A DNA stretch of 6,288 nucleotides from Modestobacter sp. (GCA_025966175.1 JAOPVN010000317.1:1-6288), one strand, 5' to 3'. Numbered from the stretch's first letter, positions 1 through 5,778 are shown. Numbers and translations: made by a program. Notes: generated by a model from the sequence alone, not told the origin.

Positions 1-765
1 CCAGCGGCCCTCGGGCATGTCGGGCACCCGCTCGAGCTGGGAGCGGAAGCTGGGGAAGGAGTCGATCCAGGTCTGCCGGTTGAACGGCTGCTGGGCGGTC
101 CCCTCCGTGTCGTCCTCCGGGCAGCAGAGGAAGAGGTAGGTCCACTCGGGGGAGGACGGGATCACGCCCACCCGGCGTCCCCCGTTCCACTCCTCCCAGG
201 CCACGTTGACCGGGTCGTCGGCGGTGCGCGGGACGAGATGGCGCCCGCAGCCGTCGCCGAGGTTGGTGATCTGCTGGGTGAGGCCCAGGGTGTCGCGGAC
301 CCGGGAGTAGACGCCGTCGGCGCCGATCACCAGGTCGGCCTTCACCGAGCTGCCGTCGGCCAGGTCCAGCGACCCGTCCGGGCCGGCGCCGACGACGGAG
401 GAGCTGGTCCGGATCTCCACGCCGGCATCGGTCGCCGCCTGCGCCAGTGCGGTGTGCAGGTCGCGGCGCAGGACGGTGTAGAGCCGGCCGTCGCGCAGCC
501 ACTCGCGCTGCAGCAGCCGCTGCTTGTGGTCGCGCAGCTCGGGGCTGTTGATCCGTTCGCCGCGGGAGGTGACCGCCTCGGCGGCACCGATCGCCTCCAG
601 CGCGCGCAGGGCGTTCTCCCAGAGATAGATGCCCGCGCCGATCTCGCGCAGCTCGGCACCGCGTTCGTGCACCCGGACCGACCATCCGCGCTGGGCGAGA
701 GCCGTGGCCATGGTCAGCCCGGCCAGGCCGGCTCCGGCGATCTCAACATGCCTCGTGGTGCTCAC
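1..765 (-). CDS. FAD-dependent class A monooxygenase, partial (C-terminus outside window)
   Basis: Expected to be a cytoplasmic flavoprotein that uses NAD(P)H and O2 to hydroxylate an aromatic or similar substrate. The frame is open from GTG at 765 to the window edge, giving 255 codons; the family usually has about 370-410, so roughly the last third is missing. Residues 11-16 (GAGLAG) are the GxGxxG dinucleotide-binding loop, and E34 in 'VHER' ends the second strand and should bind the FAD ribose. R100/R101 in 'LRRDLHTAL' match the conserved Arg region, and 148-151 (GADG) is the DG motif. The GD motif near the C-terminus would lie off-window. The start is supported by GGAGGAG a few bases upstream. 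It is divergent from an XRE-cupin regulator across a short control region, which suggests that regulator controls it. The family call is firm. The substrate (salicylate, 6-hydroxynicotinate or other) cannot be told. Confidence 0.9.
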   Translation of the reverse strand, partial: MSTTRHVEIAGAGLAGLTMATALAQRGWSVRVHERGAELREIGAGIYLWENALRALEAIGAAEAVTSRGERINSPELRDHKQRLLQREWLRDGRLYTVLRRDLHTALAQAATDAGVEIRTSSSVVGAGPDGSLDLADGSSVKADLVIGADGVYSRVRDTLGLTQQITNLGDGCGRHLVPRTADDPVNVAWEEWNGGRRVGVIPSSPEWTYLFLCCPEDDTEGTAQQPFNRQTWIDSFPSFRSQLERVPDMPEGRW

Positions 766-937
766 GTGTCTCCTCCGACCCCGGAGACCGGGGTGTTGTT
801 CCTGTAGTCACACTTCAGTTTTGCGGAAGCTACTTCAGAAGTGGTGGTCACCACAAGAGGCGCGCGCAGGCGTTCGGGCCGGAGGGGCGCCCGGATACAG
901 TCGGAGCCACTCTGTGGCCCACGAGAGATGGCTTTCT
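766..937. promoter_or_regulatory. Divergent control region between monooxygenase and XRE-cupin gene
   Basis: This 172-bp gap is less GC-rich than its surroundings in its middle part. On the minus strand a plausible promoter for the monooxygenase is TTGTGG (856-851), an 18-bp spacer, then TAGCTT (832-827), which would give a leader of about 55 nt. On the plus strand, TACAGT (896-901) is a weak -10 candidate for the regulator. Half-sites ACTTC/GAAGT are clustered at 812-842, and a second palindrome lies at 844-854. The promoter hexamers are read by eye and match the consensus only partly. Confidence 0.45.
811..854. promoter_or_regulatory. Candidate operator: repeated ACTTC/GAAGT half-sites
   Basis: ACTTCAG occurs at 812-818 and again at 832-838, exactly 20 bp (about two helical turns) apart. 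The second copy is half of a perfect 5-1-5 palindrome, ACTTC-A-GAAGT (832-842). The first copy faces an imperfect GAAGC at 826-830. Directly beside it is another 5-1-5 palindrome, GTGGT-C-ACCAC (844-854). The 832-842 palindrome would sit in the spacer and -10 of the proposed monooxygenase promoter, the usual place for a repressor. The likely ligand is the adjacent XRE-cupin protein; this is inferred from position. Confidence 0.5.
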
Positions 938-1507
938 GTGACGAGCAAGCAGGTCGATCCCCCCGGTGACCTCGGGGGGCGGATGCGCGAGCTCCGGCGC
1001 CGGAACAACATCACGTTGCGCGAGGTGGCCGACGCGGCCGGCGTCTCCGAGAGCTTCGTGTCCCAGGTCGAGCGCGGTGTCGCCAACCCGTCGATGGCGT
1101 CGCTGCGGCGGATGGCCGAGGCGCTCGGGGAGAGCGTCGCGTCCCTGTTCGTGGGCTCGGAGACCCCGGGCATGGTGGTCCGGGCCGGTGACCGGAAGCG
1201 GCTGGCCCACCCGGCCGGCTCGCTGGACGACTACCTGCTCACCCCGCCCGGCGCGAAGACGCTGCAGGTCATCTACTCGGTGGTCGCGCCCGGTGACGGA
1301 TCCGGCGAGGAGCCCTACACGCACCCGGCCGACGAGGAGTGCATCATCATCATCGCCGGGCAGCTGGTCGTCACCAGCAACGGCGAGGAGTACCTGCTCG
1401 AGGAGGGCGACTCCTTCCTGCTGGACCCCAAGCAGCCGCACAGCTACCGCAATCCCGGTGAGGTGCCTACCCGGTCGATCTGGGTGATGAGCCCCCCGAT
1501 GTACTGA
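938..1507 (+). CDS. XRE-family transcriptional regulator with C-terminal cupin domain
   Basis: A 189-aa DNA-binding regulator. Residues about 15-68 form a helix-turn-helix of the XRE/Cro type; 'TLREVADAAGVSESFVSQVERG' holds the recognition helix. Residues about 108-186 form a small cupin barrel: motif 1 is 'YTHPADEECIIIIAGQL' (H129, E134) and motif 2 is 'GDSFLLDPKQPHSYRN' (H168). The usual HxH of motif 1 is reduced to one clear His, so metal binding is uncertain. Family members sense a small molecule through the cupin and control a neighbouring catabolic or transport gene. The divergent FAD monooxygenase is the obvious target. The GTG at 938 is chosen because the HTH begins about 15 residues later, as is usual, and GAGAG lies about 10 nt upstream. 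An in-frame GTG at 914 preceded by GGAG would add eight residues and cannot be excluded. Confidence 0.9.
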   Translation: MTSKQVDPPGDLGGRMRELRRRNNITLREVADAAGVSESFVSQVERGVANPSMASLRRMAEALGESVASLFVGSETPGMVVRAGDRKRLAHPAGSLDDYLLTPPGAKTLQVIYSVVAPGDGSGEEPYTHPADEECIIIIAGQLVVTSNGEEYLLEEGDSFLLDPKQPHSYRNPGEVPTRSIWVMSPPMY

Positions 1508-1525
1508 CGGGTCGCCGCACCTCCA

Positions 1526-1580
1526 CGCCCGGTGCCGCGGACGCGTGGCTACCGTCGGCGGCGATCGGCCGCACCGGGCG
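1526..1580 (+). repeat. 10-bp inverted repeat between the regulator and the small downstream gene
   Basis: CGCCCGGTGC (1526-1535) and GCACCGGGCG (1571-1580) are perfect reverse complements around a 35-nt loop. They sit in the 97-bp gap between two genes that may be cotranscribed, and end 11 nt before the Shine-Dalgarno of the second gene. The repeat could be an RNA hairpin that attenuates read-through or affects stability. There is no following U-tract, so it is not a standard terminator. Confidence 0.4.
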
Positions 1581-1604
1581 ACCGGCAGAACGGGGGAGTG
1601 CCCG

Positions 1605-1868
1605 ATGGCCAACCTGGAGTCACTGCGCCGGTTCGGCCTGGTGCTGGAGATGGCCGAGGCGGCCGGGGACGGCGACTGGGTGGCCTGGACGAAGGTGCTC
1701 GGCGGTCTGGACGAGGACACCCGGGCCGACGTCGTCCGTCAGTCGTCCCTGGTCATCGCCATGCTCTGCGAGCGCGAGGCCGAGCGTCGGGGCATCACCC
1801 GGGACCAGTTCCTGGCCCAGTTCCGGGCCGAGGCCATGGAGGGCTGGGCTGACGAAGAACCGGGCTGA
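1605..1868 (+). CDS. Conserved-looking small protein of unknown function (87 aa)
   Basis: I do not recognise the family. The 87-aa product is acidic, soluble and probably all-helical. It starts 'MANLESLRRFGLVLEMAEAAG', has an amphipathic middle ('TRADVVRQSSLVIAMLCEREAERRG') and ends in an acidic tail 'WADEEPG'. There is no signal peptide, membrane span or clear metal motif; it has one Cys (C55). ATG at 1605 is chosen because GGGGGAG at 1592-1598 lies at ideal spacing, while the in-frame GTG at 1545 has no ribosome binding site. Codon use is like that of the neighbours, supporting a real gene. It follows the XRE-cupin gene by 97 bp on the same strand and converges with the hydrolase gene. It may be cotranscribed with the regulator, or it may have its own promoter inside the gap. 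Confidence 0.75.
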   Translation: MANLESLRRFGLVLEMAEAAGDGDWVAWTKVLGGLDEDTRADVVRQSSLVIAMLCEREAERRGITRDQFLAQFRAEAMEGWADEEPG

Positions 1869-1882
1869 GCGCGCCGGCCCGC

Positions 1883-1899
1883 GAGCGAGCTGAGCGCTC
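1883..1899. terminator. Weak hairpin between convergent genes
   Basis: GAGCG (1883-1887) pairs with CGCTC (1895-1899), and GAGCGCTC (1892-1899) is itself an 8-bp palindrome. The site lies in the 49-bp gap between two convergent stop codons (1868 and 1918), where a shared terminator is expected. The stem is short and no U-tract follows on either strand, so support is mainly positional. Confidence 0.25.
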
Positions 1900-1917
1900 T
1901 CCCATCGTCCGGATCGC

Positions 1918-3006
1918 TCAGGCGGGCGGAGCGACCCGCTGGCACCACTCGAGCGCCCGGTCGTACCAGAGTTCGGCGTTCGGCACCAGGTTGATGTCGT
2001 GCCCGGACCGGGGGAGCACGTAGGTCTCCAGCTGTGCGGCCGGACCGTAGAACGGCCCTTCTGATTCGGCGAGGGTCGCGTCGTTGGCGCAGTCCGCGTA
2101 GCCCAGCCCGCCGCCCTGCCGGCAGAAGACCGAGTCGTTGCTGCCGTTGACGAGCAGCACCGGGGCGGTGATCTCGTCGGTCCGCAGCAGCGGCGTGGCC
2201 GCGAGGTAGGGCGCGAGGGTGGCTGCGTATCCGCCCGGGTCCGGGCTCCTGGTCGCCTCGTCGGCGGCCAGCACGGCGGGGTCGACGTCGCCGCCGGCGT
2301 AGAAGTCGGTACGGGCGCCGGGGATGCTCAGGTAGCCCAGGTCGCCGAACGGAACCTGCGGTGCGGTCACCGGGTCCAGCAGGGCAGGACGGGCAGTGTC
2401 GAAGATGTCGACGAGGCCGAGCGGGCCGGCTCCGTGGGACGTCCCGGTGGCGATGTAGCCGTCCGCGTCGTCATACGTCGCAGCCTCGATGTGGTTGGTC
2501 AACGTGCCCAGGGAGTGACCCACGAGGATCACCTTCCGGTAGGCGGTGCCGAGCGTCCCGCTGCGTGCGGCCTGGACCGCGGAGTGGATCGCGTACGCCT
2601 CCGAGTCGATGGTGACCGACGCGCTGAGCGGGTGCGAGCTCCGGCCGACGCCGAGCAGGTCGATCGCGAGGGTGGCGTACCCGGCGCGGTTCATGTGGCC
2701 GCTGTAGGAGTACTTCCCGTCGAATCCCGGGAAGTTCCAGTACGTGTGCGAGTACGTCGCGCCGTGGACGAGCACCTGGATGGTCGTCGGGGTGGAGTCG
2801 GCCGGCGTGCACAGTTCGCCGTAGATCTGCAGGTTCTGCGGGGCGCTGGGCGAGAGGCCGGTGCTGATGCTGACGTCGCGGCACACCGGCTCGGACGACG
2901 GCGGGCGCGCCGCGGCCACACCGGTGGCTCCCCCGACGAGGCTGACGGTGAACGCCACGAGGGCCGCTGAGATGGCTGCCGGGTATGTACGTGCCCTGAC
3001 CTGCAC
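1918..3006 (-). CDS. Secreted alpha/beta-fold hydrolase (esterase/lipase-like)
   Basis: A 362-aa exported serine hydrolase, probably acting on an ester, lactone or lipid outside the cell. The N-terminus is a Sec-type signal peptide: R4/R6, a hydrophobic stretch about 10-30, and an AAA-R cleavage region near 31-34. After it, HG at 81-82 is the oxyanion-hole strand, GHSLG at 163-167 is the nucleophile elbow (Ser165), D291 in 'NGSNDS' is the likely acid and H336 in 'RSGHDIN' the catalytic His. All triad members are present. Five cysteines (42, 66, 295, 306, 355) remain in the mature protein, so disulfides such as 42-66 and 295-306 are possible. GTG at 3006 is preferred because AAGGAGG lies 4 nt before it and the signal peptide then starts properly; an upstream in-frame start at 3048 lacks these. 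A palindrome shared with the thiolase-like operon lies 47 bp upstream. The substrate is unknown. Confidence 0.88.
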   Translation of the reverse strand: MQVRARTYPAAISAALVAFTVSLVGGATGVAAARPPSSEPVCRDVSISTGLSPSAPQNLQIYGELCTPADSTPTTIQVLVHGATYSHTYWNFPGFDGKYSYSGHMNRAGYATLAIDLLGVGRSSHPLSASVTIDSEAYAIHSAVQAARSGTLGTAYRKVILVGHSLGTLTNHIEAATYDDADGYIATGTSHGAGPLGLVDIFDTARPALLDPVTAPQVPFGDLGYLSIPGARTDFYAGGDVDPAVLAADEATRSPDPGGYAATLAPYLAATPLLRTDEITAPVLLVNGSNDSVFCRQGGGLGYADCANDATLAESEGPFYGPAAQLETYVLPRSGHDINLVPNAELWYDRALEWCQRVAPPA

Positions 3007-3052
3007 CGTTCCTCCTTGATCGCCGCCGTGATCCCGGGACGCTAGCACGGAA

Positions 3053-3070
3053 GTGGCAGTCGACTGTCAC
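3053..3070. promoter_or_regulatory. Candidate TetR operator upstream of the secreted hydrolase
   Basis: An 18-bp near-palindrome, GTGGCAGTCGACTGTCAC, has a single mismatched pair (positions 4/15). It is centred between 3061 and 3062, 47 bp upstream of the hydrolase start. Including two flanking bases, 19 of 20 bases match the site at 5528-5547. On the minus strand GTGACA (3070-3065) could be a -35 element inside the site, but no convincing -10 at standard spacing was found. Its size and symmetry fit a TetR dimer site; the TetR gene at 3332-3946 is the likely source of the binder. Confidence 0.7.
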
Positions 3071-3331
3071 AATTGTGGACCCAGGCGGTGCTGGGTTCGT
3101 CAGCAGGGTGCGATGTGGGTGGGAAATCCTCCCGGCCACGGCCGAGCCGCTCGCCCCGCCGTGGCCGGCTCTTCGGCTGGTGGTGGTGCGGTGGCCCCCC
3201 GCGGGCCCGGGTAGCCCGCCGGGCAACGCCGACGCTGACCCGGCCGCCGGATGCCAGCCCGGCCCGGAGCGGGGAAGGCGGCGGCTGAGCGGCCCCGCCA
3301 CCCGGGGGGTGCGGTACCGACGACGGACGGG
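3071..3331. other. Intergenic region, 261 bp, hairpin-rich
   Basis: No credible gene is visible. It separates the TetR stop codon from the hydrolase control site. It contains the 11-bp stem at 3132-3168, and two mutually exclusive GC hairpins further up: GCGGGC/GCCCGC at 3201-3219 and GCCCGG/CCGGGC at 3205-3224. Open frames here have atypical composition and no ribosome binding sites. Confidence 0.6.
3132..3168 (-). terminator. Possible terminator of the thiolase-like/DUF35/TetR operon
   Basis: CCGGCCACGGC (3132-3142) pairs perfectly with GCCGTGGCCGG (3158-3168), an 11-bp GC stem with a 15-nt loop. On the minus strand it lies about 164 nt past the TetR stop and before the hydrolase promoter. 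It is followed only by GGAGGATTTCCC, so the U-tract is very weak. It is a plausible actinobacterial terminator or insulator but not proven. Confidence 0.4.
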
Positions 3332-3946
3332 TCAGGTCCGCCGGGAGATCAGCTCGACGAGCAGGGCGAACCGCTCGTCGATCTGCTCGGCGAGGTCCGC
3401 ACGTGCGGGGCCGGCCGCCCAGTCGACCAGCACGTTCTGCACCGTCGTCATGCTCACCGCCGCGAGCAGGTCGGCGGCAGCGTCGGGTCGGCTGAGACCG
3501 CGGCGTCGGGCGAGCGCCTCGGCGACCCGGGCGACGTTCTTCTCGTGGTGCACCTGCTCCTGTCCGCGCAACACGTAGGACGAGGCCAACGCCTGGTGGT
3601 AGAGCCGGATCCGCCGGTGCAATCGCGTGACCCCGGGGGCGAGGGAGGAGAACGACGCCGACACCGCGTCGATCTCGCTCAGGTCCGCCGGCTGGGCGAG
3701 GTAGACGTCGGTGAACGAGGTGACGAAGTCGTCCTCCCCGAACAGGAGCACGCTCTCCTTGGTGGCGAAGTACCGGAAGAATGTCCGCGGCGAGACACCC
3801 GCAGCAGCCGCGATGTCGTCGGTGGTGATCGCGTCGAAGCCGCGCTCGGCCACCAGGTCGAGTGCCGCATCGACCAGCGCCTGCCGGGTCCGGGCCTTGT
3901 GCTCGGTGCGGCGCGGCTGCGCATCCGGTGCGCCGGCGACGCTCAC
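3332..3946 (-). CDS. TetR/AcrR-family transcriptional regulator
   Basis: A 204-aa one-component repressor. Residues about 17-63 are the TetR N-terminal domain: 'RQALVDAALDLVAERGFDAITTDDIAAAAGV' leads into the recognition helix 'SPRTFFRYFATKESVL'. The rest is the all-helical ligand-binding and dimer domain, which is too variable to predict an effector. It starts at GTG 3946, whose last two bases with the next A form the TGA of the upstream DUF35 gene (GTGA overlap), implying translational coupling; no strong ribosome binding site is seen. It is the last gene of the thiolase-like operon, so autoregulation through the palindrome at 5530-5547 is likely, and the matching site at 3053-3070 would bring the secreted hydrolase under the same control. 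The ligand may be an acyl-CoA or related intermediate, judged only from the operon partners. Confidence 0.93.
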   Translation of the reverse strand: MSVAGAPDAQPRRTEHKARTRQALVDAALDLVAERGFDAITTDDIAAAAGVSPRTFFRYFATKESVLLFGEDDFVTSFTDVYLAQPADLSEIDAVSASFSSLAPGVTRLHRRIRLYHQALASSYVLRGQEQVHHEKNVARVAEALARRRGLSRPDAAADLLAAVSMTTVQNVLVDWAAGPARADLAEQIDERFALLVELISRRT

Positions 3947-4374
3947 CGGGACACCGGCACGAACTCGGGCCCGCGGAACTCCCCGCCGCCGACGGGCATC
4001 AGGCGCACCTCGACCGGCATCCCGATGTGCACGGCGTCCACCGGCGCCCGCACCACCCCGGTCAGCCGGATCCCGGACTGCTCCGCCAGCTCCACGAGCC
4101 CGACGACGTACGGCGGCTCGTGCCCCGGCACGGTCGGCTGCCGGACGACGATGAAGCTGAACACCTCGCCCCGCCCGCTCACCGGCTCGAACCGGGTCGG
4201 CTGACCGCAGTGCCGGCAGGCCTCCAGCGGCGGGTGCTGCCACCGGCGGCACTGCGTGCACCGGTCGATCGACAGCACGCCGTCGCGCGTCGACTCCCAG
4301 AAACCGGCACTGTCGGCGTCGGGCACGGGAACCGGCGCTCGGGTGACCGCCCCGGGGTCGCTCGTGGTCGTCAT
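3943..4374 (-). CDS. Zn-ribbon/OB-fold DUF35 protein, partner of the thiolase-like protein
   Basis: A 143-aa member of the DUF35 (acyl-CoA-associated OB-fold) family. Four cysteines in two CxxC pairs, C39/C42 and C53/C56, form the rubredoxin-like zinc ribbon. The OB-fold follows from about residue 65 to 138, with the characteristic 'GEVFSFIVVRQP', 'PYVVGLVELAEQSGIRLTGVV' and 'IGMPVEVRL' strands. The N-terminal 'GFWESTRDGVLSIDRC' is also typical. Such proteins pair with thiolase-like lipid-transfer enzymes and help bind the CoA substrate; the DUF35 part of ChsH2 with Ltp2 in steroid side-chain cleavage is the best known case. ATG at 4374 overlaps the thiolase-like stop as ATGA, with GGGAG five bases before it. 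The frame stays open well upstream, but the family N-terminus and coupling fix this start. A physical complex with the preceding gene product is expected. Confidence 0.9.
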   Translation of the reverse strand: MTTTSDPGAVTRAPVPVPDADSAGFWESTRDGVLSIDRCTQCRRWQHPPLEACRHCGQPTRFEPVSGRGEVFSFIVVRQPTVPGHEPPYVVGLVELAEQSGIRLTGVVRAPVDAVHIGMPVEVRLMPVGGGEFRGPEFVPVSR

Positions 4375-5507
4375 GGGTGCTCCCGGGAGTAGATGTTGGC
4401 ACCGCCGTAGGGGCCGCCGCCGGCGGTCACCAGGGCGAGGTTCGCGTCCTGCACCTGACGCGTCCCGGCCTGCCCGCGCAGCTGCAGCGCGGCCTCGAAG
4501 TGGTGGTTGAGCCCGTGGATGTACCCCTCCGACAGCAGGCCGCCGTGGGGGTTGATGACGACGTCTCCGCCGTAGGTCGCCCGCCCCTCGGCGAAGAACG
4601 GGCCGACCTGCCCTGGCTCGCAGAGCCCGAAGCCCTCCATCGTGGCCATCACCGTGTACGTGAAGCAGTCGTACATGCAGGCGAGGTCCATGTCGCCGGG
4701 CCGCAGGCCGGTCCGGTTCCACAGCTGCGGGCCCGCGGTGCGCGCGTACATCGCAGTCGGGTCGTCCCACGCCGACCACCCCGAGCCACCCTGCGAGTTG
4801 GCTGATCCGAGGAGCCACACCGGCGACTGCCGGCAGGTGACGGCGATGTCCTCGCCCGCGACCAGGATCGCCACCGCGCCGTCGACCTCGGCCGTGCAGT
4901 CGTACACGCGGAACGGCTCGTTGATCCAGCGGCCGGCGAGGTAGTCCTCCATCGTCATCGGGGTGCGCATCATGGCGTGCTCGTTGGGCACCGCGTGGGC
5001 GCGCTGCTGGACGGCGATCTGGCCGAGGTCCTCGCAGGTCGAGCCGTAGACGTGCTGGTGCCGCCTGGCCCACATCGCGAACCACTGTGGGGGCACGAGC
5101 CAGCTCGCCGGTGCGTCGAACTGCCACTCGCCGGCCACCTCGATGGGGCCTTCCATCGTGCCCAGCCGATGGCCGGAGCGTCCGTTCAGGGAGCGGTAGA
5201 CGATGACCGCCCGGCACAGGCCCGCTTCGATCACGGCCGCGGCCGTGGCGATCTGGTCGGCGACGAGGTTCCCGCCACCGAGGACGGCGTTGGCCCAGGA
5301 CAGCTGATCGACCCCGAGACCCCATGCCACCTCGGTCGGCTGGCAGGAGTCGTTGACGTGGAAGGTGACCATGCCGTCGACGTCCCCGGGGGTGAGCCCC
5401 GCATCGGCGATCGCGGCACGGGACGCCTCGACCGCCATCGCCCGGGGCGTGCGGCCGGACCTGCGGGTGTACTCGGTCCGGCCGATCCCGACGATGGCGA
5501 CGGACAT
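4371..5507 (-). CDS. Thiolase-like lipid-transfer protein lacking thiolase cysteines (possible retro-aldolase)
   Basis: A 378-aa protein of the SCP-x/lipid-transfer branch of the thiolase superfamily, close to the family's usual length. It begins 'MSVAIVGIGRTEYTRRSGRTP', has 'DVDGMVTF', a 'DGAVAIL' strand (209-215), 'YDCFTYTVMATMEGFG' (279-294) and 'NPHGGLLSEGYIHGLNH' (319-335). The position of the nucleophilic Cys reads 'VLGGGNLVADQ' (75-85), and the C-terminal CxG loop reads 'TAGGGPYGGAN' (361-371). Both catalytic cysteines of true thiolases therefore appear absent. HEAF is replaced by YDCF. This fits Ltp-type proteins, some of which cleave beta-hydroxyacyl-CoA side chains as aldolases using Tyr; Y279, Y284, Y329 and Y367 are candidates. 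ATG at 5507 follows GGAGGAGGAGCC. It is first in an operon with DUF35 and TetR genes, and a palindromic operator lies 23 bp upstream. The reaction and substrate are inferred. Confidence 0.88.
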   Translation of the reverse strand: MSVAIVGIGRTEYTRRSGRTPRAMAVEASRAAIADAGLTPGDVDGMVTFHVNDSCQPTEVAWGLGVDQLSWANAVLGGGNLVADQIATAAAVIEAGLCRAVIVYRSLNGRSGHRLGTMEGPIEVAGEWQFDAPASWLVPPQWFAMWARRHQHVYGSTCEDLGQIAVQQRAHAVPNEHAMMRTPMTMEDYLAGRWINEPFRVYDCTAEVDGAVAILVAGEDIAVTCRQSPVWLLGSANSQGGSGWSAWDDPTAMYARTAGPQLWNRTGLRPGDMDLACMYDCFTYTVMATMEGFGLCEPGQVGPFFAEGRATYGGDVVINPHGGLLSEGYIHGLNHHFEAALQLRGQAGTRQVQDANLALVTAGGGPYGGANIYSREHP

Positions 5508-5529
5508 GGCTCCTCCTCCGCGCAGGAAA

Positions 5530-5547
5530 GTGGCACTCGACTGTCAC
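5530..5547. promoter_or_regulatory. Candidate TetR operator upstream of the thiolase-like operon
   Basis: GTGGCACTCGACTGTCAC is an 18-bp inverted repeat with two mismatched pairs. It differs from the 3053-3070 site by one base and ends 23 bp before the ATG at 5507. A weak minus-strand promoter just upstream, TTCCTG (5587-5582), 17-bp spacer, TACCGT (5564-5559), would place the site over the start of the transcript. That promoter is uncertain because the same stretch contains a small hairpin (5557-5572). Autoregulation by the third gene of the operon is the simplest reading. Confidence 0.68.
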
Positions 5548-5556
5548 CTTCTCTGC

Positions 5557-5572
5557 GGACGGTAGGCCGTCC
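5557..5572 (-). terminator. Small hairpin between tRNA-Leu and the operon
   Basis: GGACGG (5557-5562) pairs perfectly with CCGTCC (5567-5572) around a 4-nt loop. Another 5-bp stem, CGGCG/CGCCG (5609-5622), lies 12 nt past the tRNA 3' end. Either may help end tRNA transcription before the operon; neither has a U-tract. Confidence 0.25.
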
Positions 5573-5633
5573 AGGCCGATCCAGGAAGCGTCGGCTGCGT
5601 GCCGGGCGCGGCGGCCACGCCGGAGGAACGACG

Positions 5634-5714
5634 TGCGGGAGAGGGGAGTCGAACCCCTACGCCCGAAGGCACCAGATCCTAAGTCTGGCGTGGCTGCCGT
5701 TACACCACTCCCGC
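5634..5714 (-). tRNA. tRNA-Leu, anticodon UAG
   Basis: An 81-nt class II tRNA. The acceptor stem GCGGGAG (5714-5708) pairs with CTCCCGC (5641-5635), with discriminator A at 5634. The D-arm is GTG/CAC with loop containing AACGGC. The anticodon stem CCAGA/TCTGG encloses loop CTTAGGA, with anticodon TAG at 5681-5679, reading CUA and probably other CUN leucine codons. The variable arm GCC-TTCG-GGC is the extra stem expected in tRNA-Leu. The T-arm is AGGGG-TTCGACT-CCCCT. The 3' CCA is not encoded. All stems are fully paired, so it should be functional. Confidence 0.97.
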
Positions 5715-5723
5715 GTACGAGGG

Positions 5724-5729
5724 AGTCTA
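5724..5729 (-). promoter_or_regulatory. Possible -10 element of the tRNA-Leu promoter
   Basis: TAGACT on the minus strand ends 9 bp before the tRNA 5' end at 5714, the right distance for a -10 (TANNNT). No good -35 was found 16-19 bp upstream. Confidence 0.35.
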
Positions 5730-5778
5730 GGAGCTGCCGACCAGGCCTTCTGGCCGCTGATCTGGCAGGCTGTCGCCC

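Noticed and set aside
629..937. A longer N-terminus for the XRE-cupin regulator.
   Set aside because: It would overlap the start of the divergent monooxygenase and contains no conserved sequence; the HTH lies at the usual distance from the GTG at 938.
3073..3288. A short plus-strand open frame in the 261-bp gap next to the hydrolase operator.
   Set aside because: It has no ribosome binding site, no recognisable domain and an Arg/Pro-rich composition typical of non-coding GC-rich DNA.
3251..4204. Long plus-strand open frames opposite the TetR and DUF35 genes.
   Set aside because: The minus-strand products have clear HTH and zinc-ribbon motifs and overlapping start/stop coupling; the plus-strand products have none.
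4371..5507. Annotation as an acetyl-CoA acetyltransferase (true thiolase).
   Set aside because: The nucleophilic Cys and the C-terminal CxG cysteine are not found at their expected positions.
4375..5547. Upstream open extension of the DUF35 frame giving a protein of over 500 residues.
   Set aside because: The extension is an Arg-rich shadow of the thiolase-like gene in another frame. Family length, the ATGA overlap and GGGAG support the start at 4374.
5634..5714. The tRNA-Leu 3' end as an integration site for an island carrying the TetR operon.
   Set aside because: No second copy of the tRNA 3' segment, no integrase and no composition change are visible in the window.
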